Assembly: GCA_016765265.1 (NCBI GenBank)
Contig: JAESQG010000184.1
Span: forward strand, 1-6,281
Direction of reading: 5' to 3'
Length of the DNA stretch: 6,281 bases
DNA from: Pseudomonadales bacterium
GTDB taxonomy: Bacteria; Pseudomonadota; Gammaproteobacteria; Pseudomonadales; DC-out160
Shown here piece by piece: positions 1 through 5,823 of the stretch (positions within the stretch are counted from its first letter, which is position 1; every line of letters starts with the position of its first letter). The notes below the pieces were generated by a model. It saw only the letters and a program-made list of their open reading frames with translations. It ran no database searches and was not told the origin of the DNA. The position numbers and the translations under genes are program-made.

Positions 1-607
1 ATTAGATCAGATATTTCAAGAATTTTCACAAGCCGATAATTCAGTGACTCGTCGTTTCGGTGGAACTGGTTTAGGATTGGCGATAAGTAAAAAGTTGGCG
101 ACCTTAATGGGAGGTGATATCACCGTCGAGAGCCAAGTGGGGGTGGGTTCCCAATTTGCGTTCAGTGTCCCATTATCTACCTGTAAAGCCGATAGTGGAA
201 TCACATCCGAATCCACTTTGAAAAGTCTTACGCGTGACTATGACAAGCATGTACTTTTAGTTGAAGATAATCAGACGAATTTAATAGTAGGTAAAAAGAT
301 ATTGGAACGATTGGGCATCAAGGTCGATGCGGCTGTGAACGGTGTACAGGCCATTGAACGGGTACTCAATTTTGATTACGACCTAGTGCTGATGGATGTT
401 CAAATGCCGACAATGGATGGCTTGGAAGCCACCCGATGTATTCGTAATGATAAAACCTTGAAGCAGCCGTATATTATTGCGCTCACCGCTAATGCACTAG
501 AGGAAGATCGACGTTGTTGTATGGACTCGGGGATGAATGGTTTCGTGAGCAAACCAATGCGACTGAATAATTTGATAAAAGAACTGGATTTGGTATTTGC
601 GGAGTGA
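1..607 (+). CDS. Hybrid sensor histidine kinase, C-terminal part (5' end outside window)
   Basis: The reading frame is open from base 2 and continues upstream of the window, giving 201 visible residues. Residues 1-44 are the end of a histidine-kinase ATPase domain (HATPase_c): IFQEFSQAD at 4-12, then the glycine-rich G2 box GGTGLGL at 20-26 and a GGDI turn. After a linker of about 35 residues, residues 83-199 form a complete response-regulator receiver domain. It has the acidic pair E88/D89 (VEDN), the phospho-acceptor D132 in LVLMDVQMP, the switch threonine T162 (ALTANA) and the conserved K184 (SKP). The protein ends just after the receiver, so no Hpt domain follows in this chain, and phosphate presumably passes to a separate Hpt or regulator. 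The GTG at 44 lies inside the conserved ATPase motif and is not the true start. Sensor, membrane and dimerisation parts are not visible, so the signal is unknown. The gene converges on the next one across 74 bases; I see no clear terminator there. Confidence 0.95.
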   Translation, partial: LDQIFQEFSQADNSVTRRFGGTGLGLAISKKLATLMGGDITVESQVGVGSQFAFSVPLSTCKADSGITSESTLKSLTRDYDKHVLLVEDNQTNLIVGKKILERLGIKVDAAVNGVQAIERVLNFDYDLVLMDVQMPTMDGLEATRCIRNDKTLKQPYIIALTANALEEDRRCCMDSGMNGFVSKPMRLNNLIKELDLVFAE

Positions 608-681
608 TTCTATTATTCTAAATGAGATAAAGCTTGTTCGTTCAGTTTAGTCTTTTATACCTAGCCCTTAAACCCTGTTCC

Positions 682-1494
682 TTAAACCTGGGCCATTGAA
701 TTGCCTTGATCGCGCAAGAGTATTACTTGCTGGTTTAGCGATACAATATTTCTTGCTAGACTTTCTAGAAGATTGACGCAGATATTGGGGTGGGTTTGCA
801 TTAGTGTTTTAAATTGATCTCGGGGAACAACTAGAACGGTACAGCGTTCGGTAGCGATAACGGTGGCTGAACGGGGGCTGTTGGTTAATAAGGACATGGC
901 CCCGAAAATTTCTTCTTCTAGTACCTCCCCTACCTTGACACCATTGACCATCACCTTGGCATGGCCATCAACAATGGCATAGACTTCGGTAGCAGGTTCA
1001 CCCTCGCTGATTATAACGTCATCTTTATTGTAATGCTCAAATCCTAAAGCGGCCTTGTTTTCTTTTTGTGGGTTCAGACTGTAGAGAATGATAAGTTTGT
1101 TGAGATTACTCGCTTGCCATTTATTCCAAAGTTCAAGCGCTGCTTCGGACTCCTTGATGACCTTTTCTAAGTCAGTGTAAAGATAGGCTTGTAATTCAAC
1201 AAATTGATCAGTGAAATAACGACTCTCGGTACGACCGTAGCGGGGAAGTAGGCCTATCATATCGCCTTGGTCAAAGTGGAATAGAGTATTGCCCTGTTGC
1301 TCGAAACAGACGCATCCATCGATAACCGTATAAAAGCGATCTTGCGGCCAGTGGGTACCGAATAAATCACCCACCTCTGCGTACTCCTTTGGCTCTGCCA
1401 AGGGGGTCAAGAATTGAAGAAGCTGTTGGCAAATATCCTTGCTTTTGAGATCCATTTCTTCAAATGATTCGGAATAGTCAGTTTCAATATACAT
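682..1494 (-). CDS. Protein with tandem cyclic-nucleotide-binding-like domains
   Basis: 270 residues with no signal peptide or membrane helix, so probably cytoplasmic. The C-terminal half (about 152-235) is a recognisable cNMP-binding fold (PF00027 type): YAIVDGHAKV at 172-181, then a phosphate-binding cassette FGAMSLL...PRSATV at 197-212. The cassette arginine R208 is present, but the glutamate that normally follows FG and contacts the ribose is replaced by A199. The N-terminal half (about 38-112) resembles a second, degenerate copy, with FYTVIDGCVCF at 54-64 and QGDMIGL at 76-82 but no recognisable cassette. No helix-turn-helix or catalytic domain follows; the tail (236-270) is a predicted helix. 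It therefore looks like a ligand-sensing or partner-binding protein rather than a Crp-type transcription factor. The start at 1494 is supported by an AGG at 1502-1504, seven bases upstream; M14 is an alternative. Ligand unknown. Confidence 0.88.
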   Translation of the reverse strand: MYIETDYSESFEEMDLKSKDICQQLLQFLTPLAEPKEYAEVGDLFGTHWPQDRFYTVIDGCVCFEQQGNTLFHFDQGDMIGLLPRYGRTESRYFTDQFVELQAYLYTDLEKVIKESEAALELWNKWQASNLNKLIILYSLNPQKENKAALGFEHYNKDDVIISEGEPATEVYAIVDGHAKVMVNGVKVGEVLEEEIFGAMSLLTNSPRSATVIATERCTVLVVPRDQFKTLMQTHPNICVNLLESLARNIVSLNQQVILLRDQGNSMAQV

Positions 1495-1696
1495 CGTCTT
1501 ACCTGCCGGTACTTGGTCTATTAAAGTGTAGTCAAAGACCGATAGATAATCTGTGTGCTCGGCGCTAAGTTCTCGTACTTGGTGTGTAATTGTGTGACAC
1601 GGTACTCGAAAAAATAAAGTTAAAAAAGGGTGGTTTTAAACTAATTACAGCGTTGAAAACGTATAAAAAAGGCCTGTGATTTCCGGTTTTCCCTGT

Positions 1697-1741
1697 CAAA
1701 AGTGTATAAGGTTGATAACTTTTGTGTGGATTAAGTATATA
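1697..1741 (+). promoter_or_regulatory. Putative sigma70 promoter inside an inverted repeat
   Basis: A TTGATA -35 box (1712-1717) and a TATATA -10 box (1736-1741) are separated by 18 bases and point towards the PF10118 gene. The -35 box sits within a perfect 7-base inverted repeat, CAAAAGT (1697-1703) and ACTTTTG (1718-1724). The half-site centres are 21 bases apart, two helical turns, as expected for a dimeric regulator binding one face of the DNA. If used, transcription would start near 1748 and leave an untranslated leader of about 310 bases. The arrangement is read from sequence; promoter activity and a bound regulator are inferred. Confidence 0.45.
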
Positions 1742-1768
1742 TAGAGTGTCTTGTTATGGACTAAGTAT
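1728..1768 (+). repeat. Direct repeat GGAYTAAGTAT, two copies 30 bases apart
   Basis: GGATTAAGTAT (1728-1738) and GGACTAAGTAT (1758-1768) match at 10 of 11 positions and are offset by exactly 30 bases, close to three helical turns. The first copy overlaps the putative -10 box and the second lies just past the expected transcription start. This would suit a repressor or repeat-binding regulator, but a chance match in AT-rich DNA cannot be excluded. Confidence 0.4.
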
Positions 1769-1888
1769 TGTGTATCAACTGATTGATTAATAACTATATT
1801 AGTGCATTTTAGAGCAAGTAAAGGGTTAAGTAATTTGAATATAATCAATGATATGTAGTTTTTTTAAGCATTATCGTAGTTGCATGGC

Positions 1889-1943
1889 CGCTATAAAGTG
1901 TGTAACTTTCGTCAATGTCCACGGATAGTGACGAAGTATAGCG
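1889..1943 (+). promoter_or_regulatory. Self-complementary leader element upstream of the PF10118 gene
   Basis: An outer 7-base stem is formed by CGCTATA (1889-1895) and TATAGCG (1937-1943). Directly inside it on the 3' side, TGACGAAG (1929-1936) pairs with CTTTCGTCA (1906-1914) with one bulged T, leaving a 14-base apical loop. The same CTTTCG (1906-1911) could instead pair with CGAAAG (1942-1947), which breaks the outer stem, so two exclusive folds are possible. It lies 118-172 bases before the start codon. I do not recognise a known riboswitch family in it. Confidence 0.35.
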
Positions 1944-2034
1944 AAAGGGATGATGCCCATCAGGAATAGGCAGTTTCATAGAAAATAAACGATGGTAATG
2001 CTCCATATTCCCGAATCTAAATAGCTAATCACAA

Positions 2035-2052
2035 CGTTTTTAATAAACGGAG
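2035..2052 (+). promoter_or_regulatory. Ribosome binding site of the PF10118 gene, abutting a small hairpin
   Basis: GGAG at 2049-2052 is eight bases before the ATG at 2061 and fixes that start over the in-frame ATG at 2082. CGTTT (2035-2039) and AAACG (2045-2049) can form a five-base-pair hairpin with a five-base loop that ends on the first G of the binding site. The stem is weak and may only modestly affect ribosome access. Confidence 0.5.
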
Positions 2053-2060
2053 AAGTAACT

Positions 2061-2978
2061 ATGGTGGCAAGTGTTGACTACATGAAATCCCAATCCACAC
2101 CACGTAACGTAACGCCTGAAGATCATAGCTTAATTGCCAGAAAAGCAGAGTTCAATTTTAATGCGGATATCCCTAGAAATTGGCAAGGTGAGTATTACAC
2201 CACGCGTTTTTTCGATGCATTGCAGCTGGCTTTTCCCGACGGCGAACGTATGTTTATAAAGTCTATCCGAAACTATCGAGATGAAATTAAAGATCCGGAG
2301 TTGTTAGAGCAAGTCAAGAAATTCAATTACCAAGAAGGTCAACATAGCATAGGCCATAATGGATTTAACGATTTGTTGATGGATCAAGACATAAACGCAG
2401 ATATAATGTATAAGGTCGTTTCAAAGGCCATTAAAACGGCAGAGAAAGTGGTACCGAGAAAATTTCTGTTAGCGACAACGGTGGCGGCGGAGCACTTTAC
2501 CGCGACCTTAGCAGAAGATGTCTATAACTCCGATTTTGAAATATTTGAAAACTCAGATCCTACTATTTCAGCATTGTACGCTTGGCACGCGCTTGAAGAG
2601 GCTGAACATAAATCAGTAGCATGGGATGTTTTTCATGAAGTTGCCGACGGCGATTATCTGACAAGAGTTATGGCTATGGTGGCCATAGTGCCTATCTTAG
2701 GAGCTTATATGGCAGTGGCTATGCCCATAATGCTTGCTGCAGATAAGAAATTGATGGATACCTCTGAAATAAAGAAGGGTTATCAGCGTTTTCTGGGCAA
2801 GAAGGGCATGTTCCGGCGTATTGGACCCTCGATAATGGATTATTTCAAGCCGAGCTTTCACCCCTGGTCAACAGGGCATCCAAAGCATTTTCATGAGTGG
2901 AAAGATGAGTACGCAAAATCTAACGATATGACAAAAGCTTATGCCCACGTGAAAAAACTAATTGAAGCAGCTGCCTAA
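2061..2978 (+). CDS. PF10118-family protein (annotated metal-dependent hydrolase) with diiron-like motif
   Basis: 305 residues matching the PF10118/COG3687 family, usually labelled 'predicted metal-dependent hydrolase' without known substrate. The visible motifs are E62 in FPDGERMF, E92-x-x-H95 in QEGQHSIGH (plus H99), E144 in AAEHFTA, and E180-x-x-H183 in ALEEAEHKS. The order Glu, ExxH, Glu, ExxH, spaced about 30, 52 and 36 residues, is the ligand pattern of ferritin-like four-helix diiron proteins. An oxidative diiron function is therefore at least as plausible as hydrolysis. Residues 201-226 form one strongly hydrophobic stretch that could anchor the protein in the membrane, and a histidine-rich tail segment (HPKHFHEW, 273-280) follows. 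There is no signal peptide. The gene is alone on its strand, with a long promoter-bearing leader upstream and a strong terminator 30 bases after the stop, so it is probably monocistronic. Family assignment is confident; the reaction is unknown. Confidence 0.9.
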   Translation: MVASVDYMKSQSTPRNVTPEDHSLIARKAEFNFNADIPRNWQGEYYTTRFFDALQLAFPDGERMFIKSIRNYRDEIKDPELLEQVKKFNYQEGQHSIGHNGFNDLLMDQDINADIMYKVVSKAIKTAEKVVPRKFLLATTVAAEHFTATLAEDVYNSDFEIFENSDPTISALYAWHALEEAEHKSVAWDVFHEVADGDYLTRVMAMVAIVPILGAYMAVAMPIMLAADKKLMDTSEIKKGYQRFLGKKGMFRRIGPSIMDYFKPSFHPWSTGHPKHFHEWKDEYAKSNDMTKAYAHVKKLIEAAA

Positions 2979-3008
2979 GTTAAACTAGCTTATATTAGCG
3001 TTTTGAAT

Positions 3009-3044
3009 ACATGCCCAATATATTATATTGGGCATGTTTGTTTT
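3009..3044 (+). terminator. Intrinsic (rho-independent) terminator after the PF10118 gene
   Basis: ACATGCCCAATA (3009-3020) is perfectly complementary to TATTGGGCATGT (3026-3037), a 12-base-pair stem that can extend by one pair over the TATTA loop. It is followed by TTGTTTT (3038-3044). It begins 30 bases after the stop codon at 2978. The minus-strand side has no T-run, so it should work only for plus-strand transcription. Confidence 0.9.
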
Positions 3045-3217
3045 CCGAGACCGATTAAGAAAATTGTTCCATGATCCGAGGTTCCAGCTCTTCATCAAAC
3101 TGATATTCATTTCAATATCTGCCCTGCTAGTTCAAAGGTATATCCTTTAAACAAATTCCTGTATTTTAAGTACCGTCTTTTTTAGCTCTCCAGGGCTCAA
3201 ACGCTTGGGGTATATTA
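3045..3217. other. Non-coding gap between terminator and next promoter
   Basis: I see no gene, RNA gene or strong repeat here. On the minus strand, short open stretches at 3147-3248 (33 codons) and 3055-3117 look mildly protein-like but lie in different frames with stops between them. They are not annotated as genes. Confidence 0.5.
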
Positions 3218-3226
3218 TGCTATAAA
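3218..3226 (+). promoter_or_regulatory. Putative extended -10 promoter of the spermidine-synthase-like operon
   Basis: TGCTATAAA (3218-3226) fits the extended -10 form TGnTATAAT with one mismatch. There is no good -35 at the usual distance (CAAACG, 3198-3203), which extended -10 promoters tolerate. Transcription would start near 3233, leaving a leader of about 60 bases. Position and direction suit the operon starting at 3294. Confidence 0.45.
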
Positions 3227-3293
3227 CACTTTTTCTCCGAGATCCCATGGGCCTAGTTTCCATATCCATACCCATTCAATTTATGAGTACAAA

Positions 3294-5012
3294 ATGCAGC
3301 ATCGTGTAAGCAAACCATCCATCATTATTAATGACGTTATTCTTATTTGCATAATGGCTGTCTTAGCAGGCTGTGGGTTAATTTACGAGTACCTATTATC
3401 CCATTATGCCGGCCGAGTATTGGGCTCCATGGAGTCCGCGATTTATTCCATCATCGGGATTATGATTGTATCCATGGGTTGTGGATCATTTTTCGCCCGC
3501 CGATTTGTTCGTTGTTTTACAGTTTTTGCTTGGCTAGAAGTGAGTGTTGCTCTGCTGGGTGCTACTACTATTTTGATTATTTCTGCATTGATTGGTTACA
3601 GCCATTTGTTACCTCAGGTGGTTGCTGATCATTACAATATCCCAGTTAACCTCACCTTTTCAGAGGGTGCCACTTCTGTGCTTGTTAAGGCGAGTATGCT
3701 CCTGCCCTATTTGTTTGGTTTTTTTCTTGGGTTTTTATTGGGGATGGAGATTCCATTGATGGCTCGGATTCGCGAGCATTATTATGGGCAAAGCATACAG
3801 CACAATACGGGGACTATTTATGGCGCAGATTATATTGGTGCTGGAGTGGGAGCTGCACTATGGGTTTTGTTAATGCTAAAGCTAGAAATAAACCAGGCGG
3901 CGGCGTTAACTGCCTCTCTTAACGCTGTGGTGGGTTTAGTTTTTATTTTTCGTTTCCGTGAATTTATTGAAGGCATGAAAAAATTAATTATTGCCCATAT
4001 GTTTCTGGCGCTAATGGTTGTTCTTGTGTACGCCTATGGAGGGCAGTGGCAAGCGAGAATGGAGAATATGCTTTATCTCGATGAGGTCGTTTATCAGCAG
4101 CATACCGAGCATCAGAATCTGGTTTTTACGCGCCATTCCGTTACAGCCTTCCAGCCGGATATTGTTGATTTTTATATAAACGGCAATTTACAATTTTCGT
4201 CCATGGACGAACATATTTATCACGAAATGCTGGTCCACCCAGCACTGATGGCATCGGCACGTACCAATAACGTGTTGGTGATTGGCGGTGGTGATGGGCT
4301 TGCATTAAGAGAAATTTTAAAGTGGCAACCAGAAAAAGTGATCTTAGTGGATCTCGATAAACAACTACTGAATTTGTTTCGACAGCCGGAATTAAAAATG
4401 TCAGATTCGCTAGCAAAACGAATTCGGCAAATTACTCAATCTAGCTTAAGCCACGATAATGTGACATTGATTGCTGAAGATGCTTTTCTTTATATTAATC
4501 AGCTTTTACGTCAGGGCCAACGTTTTGATGCTATTGTGGTGGATTTACCTGACCCTAGTCATCCAGATTTAAATAAACTCTATTCGGTAATTTTTTACTC
4601 AAAGCTAAAAACCTTATTAGCGGGCGATGGAGTGTTAGTGGTCCAAAGTAATTCTCCCTATCATGCGAAATCCGTTTTTATTTCTATTGGAAAAACGATC
4701 AAGGCCTCAGGATTTTCAGGTGTAGAACAATATCAACAAAATGTCCCTACCTTTGGTCAATGGGGTTGGACTATTGCGACGCCCCTGGCAATATCGCCTA
4801 GACAAAAAATAGTGCAAAGTGAACATCAATTACCAAAGGTAAGTTGGGTAACGCCCTCGTTGATCAATTCGGCTTTTGAATTCCCCGTTAATTTTTATCG
4901 GCACTATGATAAAATTGAAGTGAATCGAATGAATAGTTTGAACTTATATAATTATCACCAGCAAGCGTGGAGTAATCAGGGCGGGTATAGTCTTCAGCTT
5001 GGCAATGAATAG
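3294..5012 (+). CDS. Membrane-anchored spermidine-synthase-like protein (COG4262 type)
   Basis: 572 residues in two parts. Residues 12-249 hold about seven hydrophobic helices (near 12-34, 48-66, 74-101, 132-154, 176-197, 200-219, 229-249), so this half is an inner-membrane domain. Residues 255-500 are a Rossmann-fold aminopropyltransferase domain (PF01564 type). The motifs are INGNLQFSSMDEHIYHEML (295-313), nucleotide-binding GGGDG (331-335), the acidic strand end VDLD (352-355), AEDA (394-397), the catalytic-type acidic loop DLPDP (417-421), and LYS..FY (429-435). The late motif VPTFGQWGW (484-492) is typical of the membrane-fused branch. Classic members transfer aminopropyl from decarboxylated S-adenosylmethionine to putrescine; whether this branch does so is uncertain. 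No S-adenosylmethionine decarboxylase gene is in the window. The ATG at 3294 has only a weak GAG upstream and no in-frame alternative start before it. The next gene follows after 10 bases and is probably cotranslated. Confidence 0.92.
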   Translation: MQHRVSKPSIIINDVILICIMAVLAGCGLIYEYLLSHYAGRVLGSMESAIYSIIGIMIVSMGCGSFFARRFVRCFTVFAWLEVSVALLGATTILIISALIGYSHLLPQVVADHYNIPVNLTFSEGATSVLVKASMLLPYLFGFFLGFLLGMEIPLMARIREHYYGQSIQHNTGTIYGADYIGAGVGAALWVLLMLKLEINQAAALTASLNAVVGLVFIFRFREFIEGMKKLIIAHMFLALMVVLVYAYGGQWQARMENMLYLDEVVYQQHTEHQNLVFTRHSVTAFQPDIVDFYINGNLQFSSMDEHIYHEMLVHPALMASARTNNVLVIGGGDGLALREILKWQPEKVILVDLDKQLLNLFRQPELKMSDSLAKRIRQITQSSLSHDNVTLIAEDAFLYINQLLRQGQRFDAIVVDLPDPSHPDLNKLYSVIFYSKLKTLLAGDGVLVVQSNSPYHAKSVFISIGKTIKASGFSGVEQYQQNVPTFGQWGWTIATPLAISPRQKIVQSEHQLPKVSWVTPSLINSAFEFPVNFYRHYDKIEVNRMNSLNLYNYHQQAWSNQGGYSLQLGNE

Positions 5013-5016
5013 GTGA
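5011..5016 (+). promoter_or_regulatory. Ribosome binding site overlapping the upstream stop codon
   Basis: AGGTGA lies six bases before the ATG at 5023 and shares two bases with the TAG stop (5010-5012) of the spermidine-synthase-like gene. Ribosomes finishing the first gene end on the binding site of the second, which supports translational coupling and a two-gene operon. Confidence 0.7.
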
Positions 5017-5022
5017 ACAAAA

Positions 5023-5616
5023 ATGACAGACCCTATCAATATATTTAATGAAAACTGGAACAAATCTAAATCCCTACAAGACCCTAATGCCCAATTTTGC
5101 TTTTTGGCAACGGCAACTAATAACCAGGGCGCAAGTTTACGCACATTAGTGCTGCGAGAAGTTAAGGATGATAAATTCCTTATTTTTATTAATAGTACTT
5201 CGCCAAAATGGCATGAACTTGAATCCTCAGAGCATTGCGAACTTCTGGTTTTTTGGCCCACATTGATGCAACAATATAGAATTCGAGGTCGGTATAATCC
5301 TGTGCCTGAAGAATTTATGAGAGCATGCTGGAACGATAAACCTTATGCTTCGAAATTAATTGATCATTTTTATTTCAGACATCAGGGGCAAAGCAGCACT
5401 ATCCCCTCAAGAGAAGTGCTTACACAAGCCATCGAAGAGTTGAAATTAAAGTATCCGAAGAACGCAGAAGTTCCCTTCGTGCCTAGCGCTAAAGGAGTGG
5501 AAGTCGTGCCAACTTCGATAGAAGTATGGATCGGCGTCGATGAAGATAGGCTACATGATAGAGCGCTCTATACAAAAAGCGGAAGCGGCTGGGATAAGAA
5601 AATCTTAGTACCTTAA
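5023..5616 (+). CDS. Pyridoxamine 5'-phosphate oxidase-like flavoprotein
   Basis: 197 residues with the split-barrel FMN-binding fold of the PNPOx family. R40 and R45 in SLRTLVLREV, and STSPKW (58-63, with K62 at the usual phosphate-binding lysine position), form the expected FMN region. FWPTLMQQYRIRGR (77-90) is the central dimer strand and QSS (123-125) the FMN-contact loop. The C-terminal signature SIEVWIG...RLHDR (165-180), W190 and the closing LVP match PdxH-type proteins, whose RxH pair binds the pyridoxal phosphate. Differences from housekeeping PdxH are the missing N-terminal substrate arm and VWIG in place of FWQG, so it may be a paralogue (Alr4036-like oxidases are another relative). 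It could oxidise pyridoxamine or pyridoxine phosphate, or bind another flavin substrate. It is cytoplasmic and cotranscribed with the gene before it. I see no terminator after the stop. Confidence 0.88.
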   Translation: MTDPINIFNENWNKSKSLQDPNAQFCFLATATNNQGASLRTLVLREVKDDKFLIFINSTSPKWHELESSEHCELLVFWPTLMQQYRIRGRYNPVPEEFMRACWNDKPYASKLIDHFYFRHQGQSSTIPSREVLTQAIEELKLKYPKNAEVPFVPSAKGVEVVPTSIEVWIGVDEDRLHDRALYTKSGSGWDKKILVP

Positions 5617-5658
5617 CCTCCCGAAGCAAACACAGTTTTCGATCGGTTATTTGATTAT

Positions 5659-5694
5659 ATATATTTTACTTTACGAATATATTTTACTTTATGA
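5659..5694 (+). repeat. 18-base tandem repeat, two copies, AT-rich
   Basis: ATATATTTTACTTTACGA (5659-5676) is followed directly by a copy with one change, C to T at position 16 (5677-5694). ATATAT (5695-5700) starts a possible third unit. It lies in the gap between the PNPOx-like and thiolase-like genes and could be a repeated protein site or an UP-like element, or a neutral slippage product. Confidence 0.7.
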
Positions 5695-5744
5695 ATATAT
5701 AGTGTTTGATGACTTAACCAAGTGCTAAGATATGTGTCTTTATG

Positions 5745-5802
5745 GTGCTGCGGTGAAAATAGCACGCTCACCGACCAATTTTACGGACCTCAATTTGAGT
5801 CC
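5745..5802 (+). promoter_or_regulatory. Interlocked inverted repeats and hairpin in the leader of the thiolase-like gene
   Basis: GTGCT (5745-5749) can pair with AGCAC (5761-5765), and CGGTGA (5751-5756) with TCACCG (5768-5773). The arms alternate (A, B, A', B'), so the RNA could form an H-type pseudoknot or two exclusive hairpins; the 2-base linker between A' and B' makes the knot tight. A further hairpin, GGAC-c-TC (5785-5791) with GAGTCC (5797-5802), has a five-base loop and one bulge. It is not followed by a T-run, so it is not a terminator. The start codon is 21 bases downstream. Confidence 0.35.
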
Positions 5803-5823
5803 TTCCACTGAATGAGCTCTATC

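Larger units (their letters stand above)
1495..2060. other. Divergent intergenic region, 566 bases, no credible gene
   Basis: This gap separates the minus-strand cNMP-binding-like gene from the plus-strand PF10118 gene. It is AT-rich and carries no ORF with a ribosome binding site. The left part contains TACTTGGT twice (1510-1517 and 1576-1583) and no convincing minus-strand promoter. The middle holds a plus-strand promoter with symmetric and repeated elements (1697-1768). A perfect TATAAT at 1840-1845 has no good -35 partner. The right part (1889-2052) is rich in self-complementary stretches and probably forms the leader of the downstream gene. Confidence 0.6.

Noticed and set aside
666..688. 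CCTTAAACC repeated at 666-674 and 680-688 between the convergent genes, and possible pairing of GCCC (664-667) with GGGC (690-693) as a terminator
   Set aside because: The stem is only four bases with a long loop and no T-run, and the repeat is short and partly inside the coding end of the minus-strand gene.
1584..1602. TGTGA half-site near 1591-1595 as a Crp-type operator
   Set aside because: The second half-site (TCACA at the right spacing) is missing; the sequence there reads ACTCG.
1840..1845. Perfect TATAAT as a second promoter for the PF10118 gene
   Set aside because: No acceptable -35 at 16-18 bases and no correctly spaced TG extension; in AT-rich DNA this hexamer is expected by chance.
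1848..1928. 26-codon plus-strand ORF in the PF10118 leader, and a 10-codon ORF at 1992-2024
   Set aside because: Neither has a ribosome binding site or a recognisable leader-peptide pattern such as repeated codons before an attenuator.
3147..3248. Minus-strand 33-codon ORF (MGSRRKSV... ending KIQEFV), with a second protein-like stretch at 3055-3117 in another frame
   Set aside because: Very short, no good ribosome binding site, frames interrupted by stops, and it lies over the probable promoter of the plus-strand operon. It could be an eroded gene remnant, but nothing identifies a parent protein.
3294..3374. Lipobox-like LAGC at residues 24-27 of the spermidine-synthase-like protein, suggesting a lipoprotein signal
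   Set aside because: The stretch is the first of about seven membrane helices, and a small-residue/cysteine motif here is typical of this membrane family. A lipoprotein reading does not fit.
4141..4416. Minus-strand 91-codon open frame, and similar ones at 16-216, 4944-5261 and 5790-5990
   Set aside because: Each lies over a well-supported plus-strand gene, shows no domain and has low-quality composition; they are antisense shadows.
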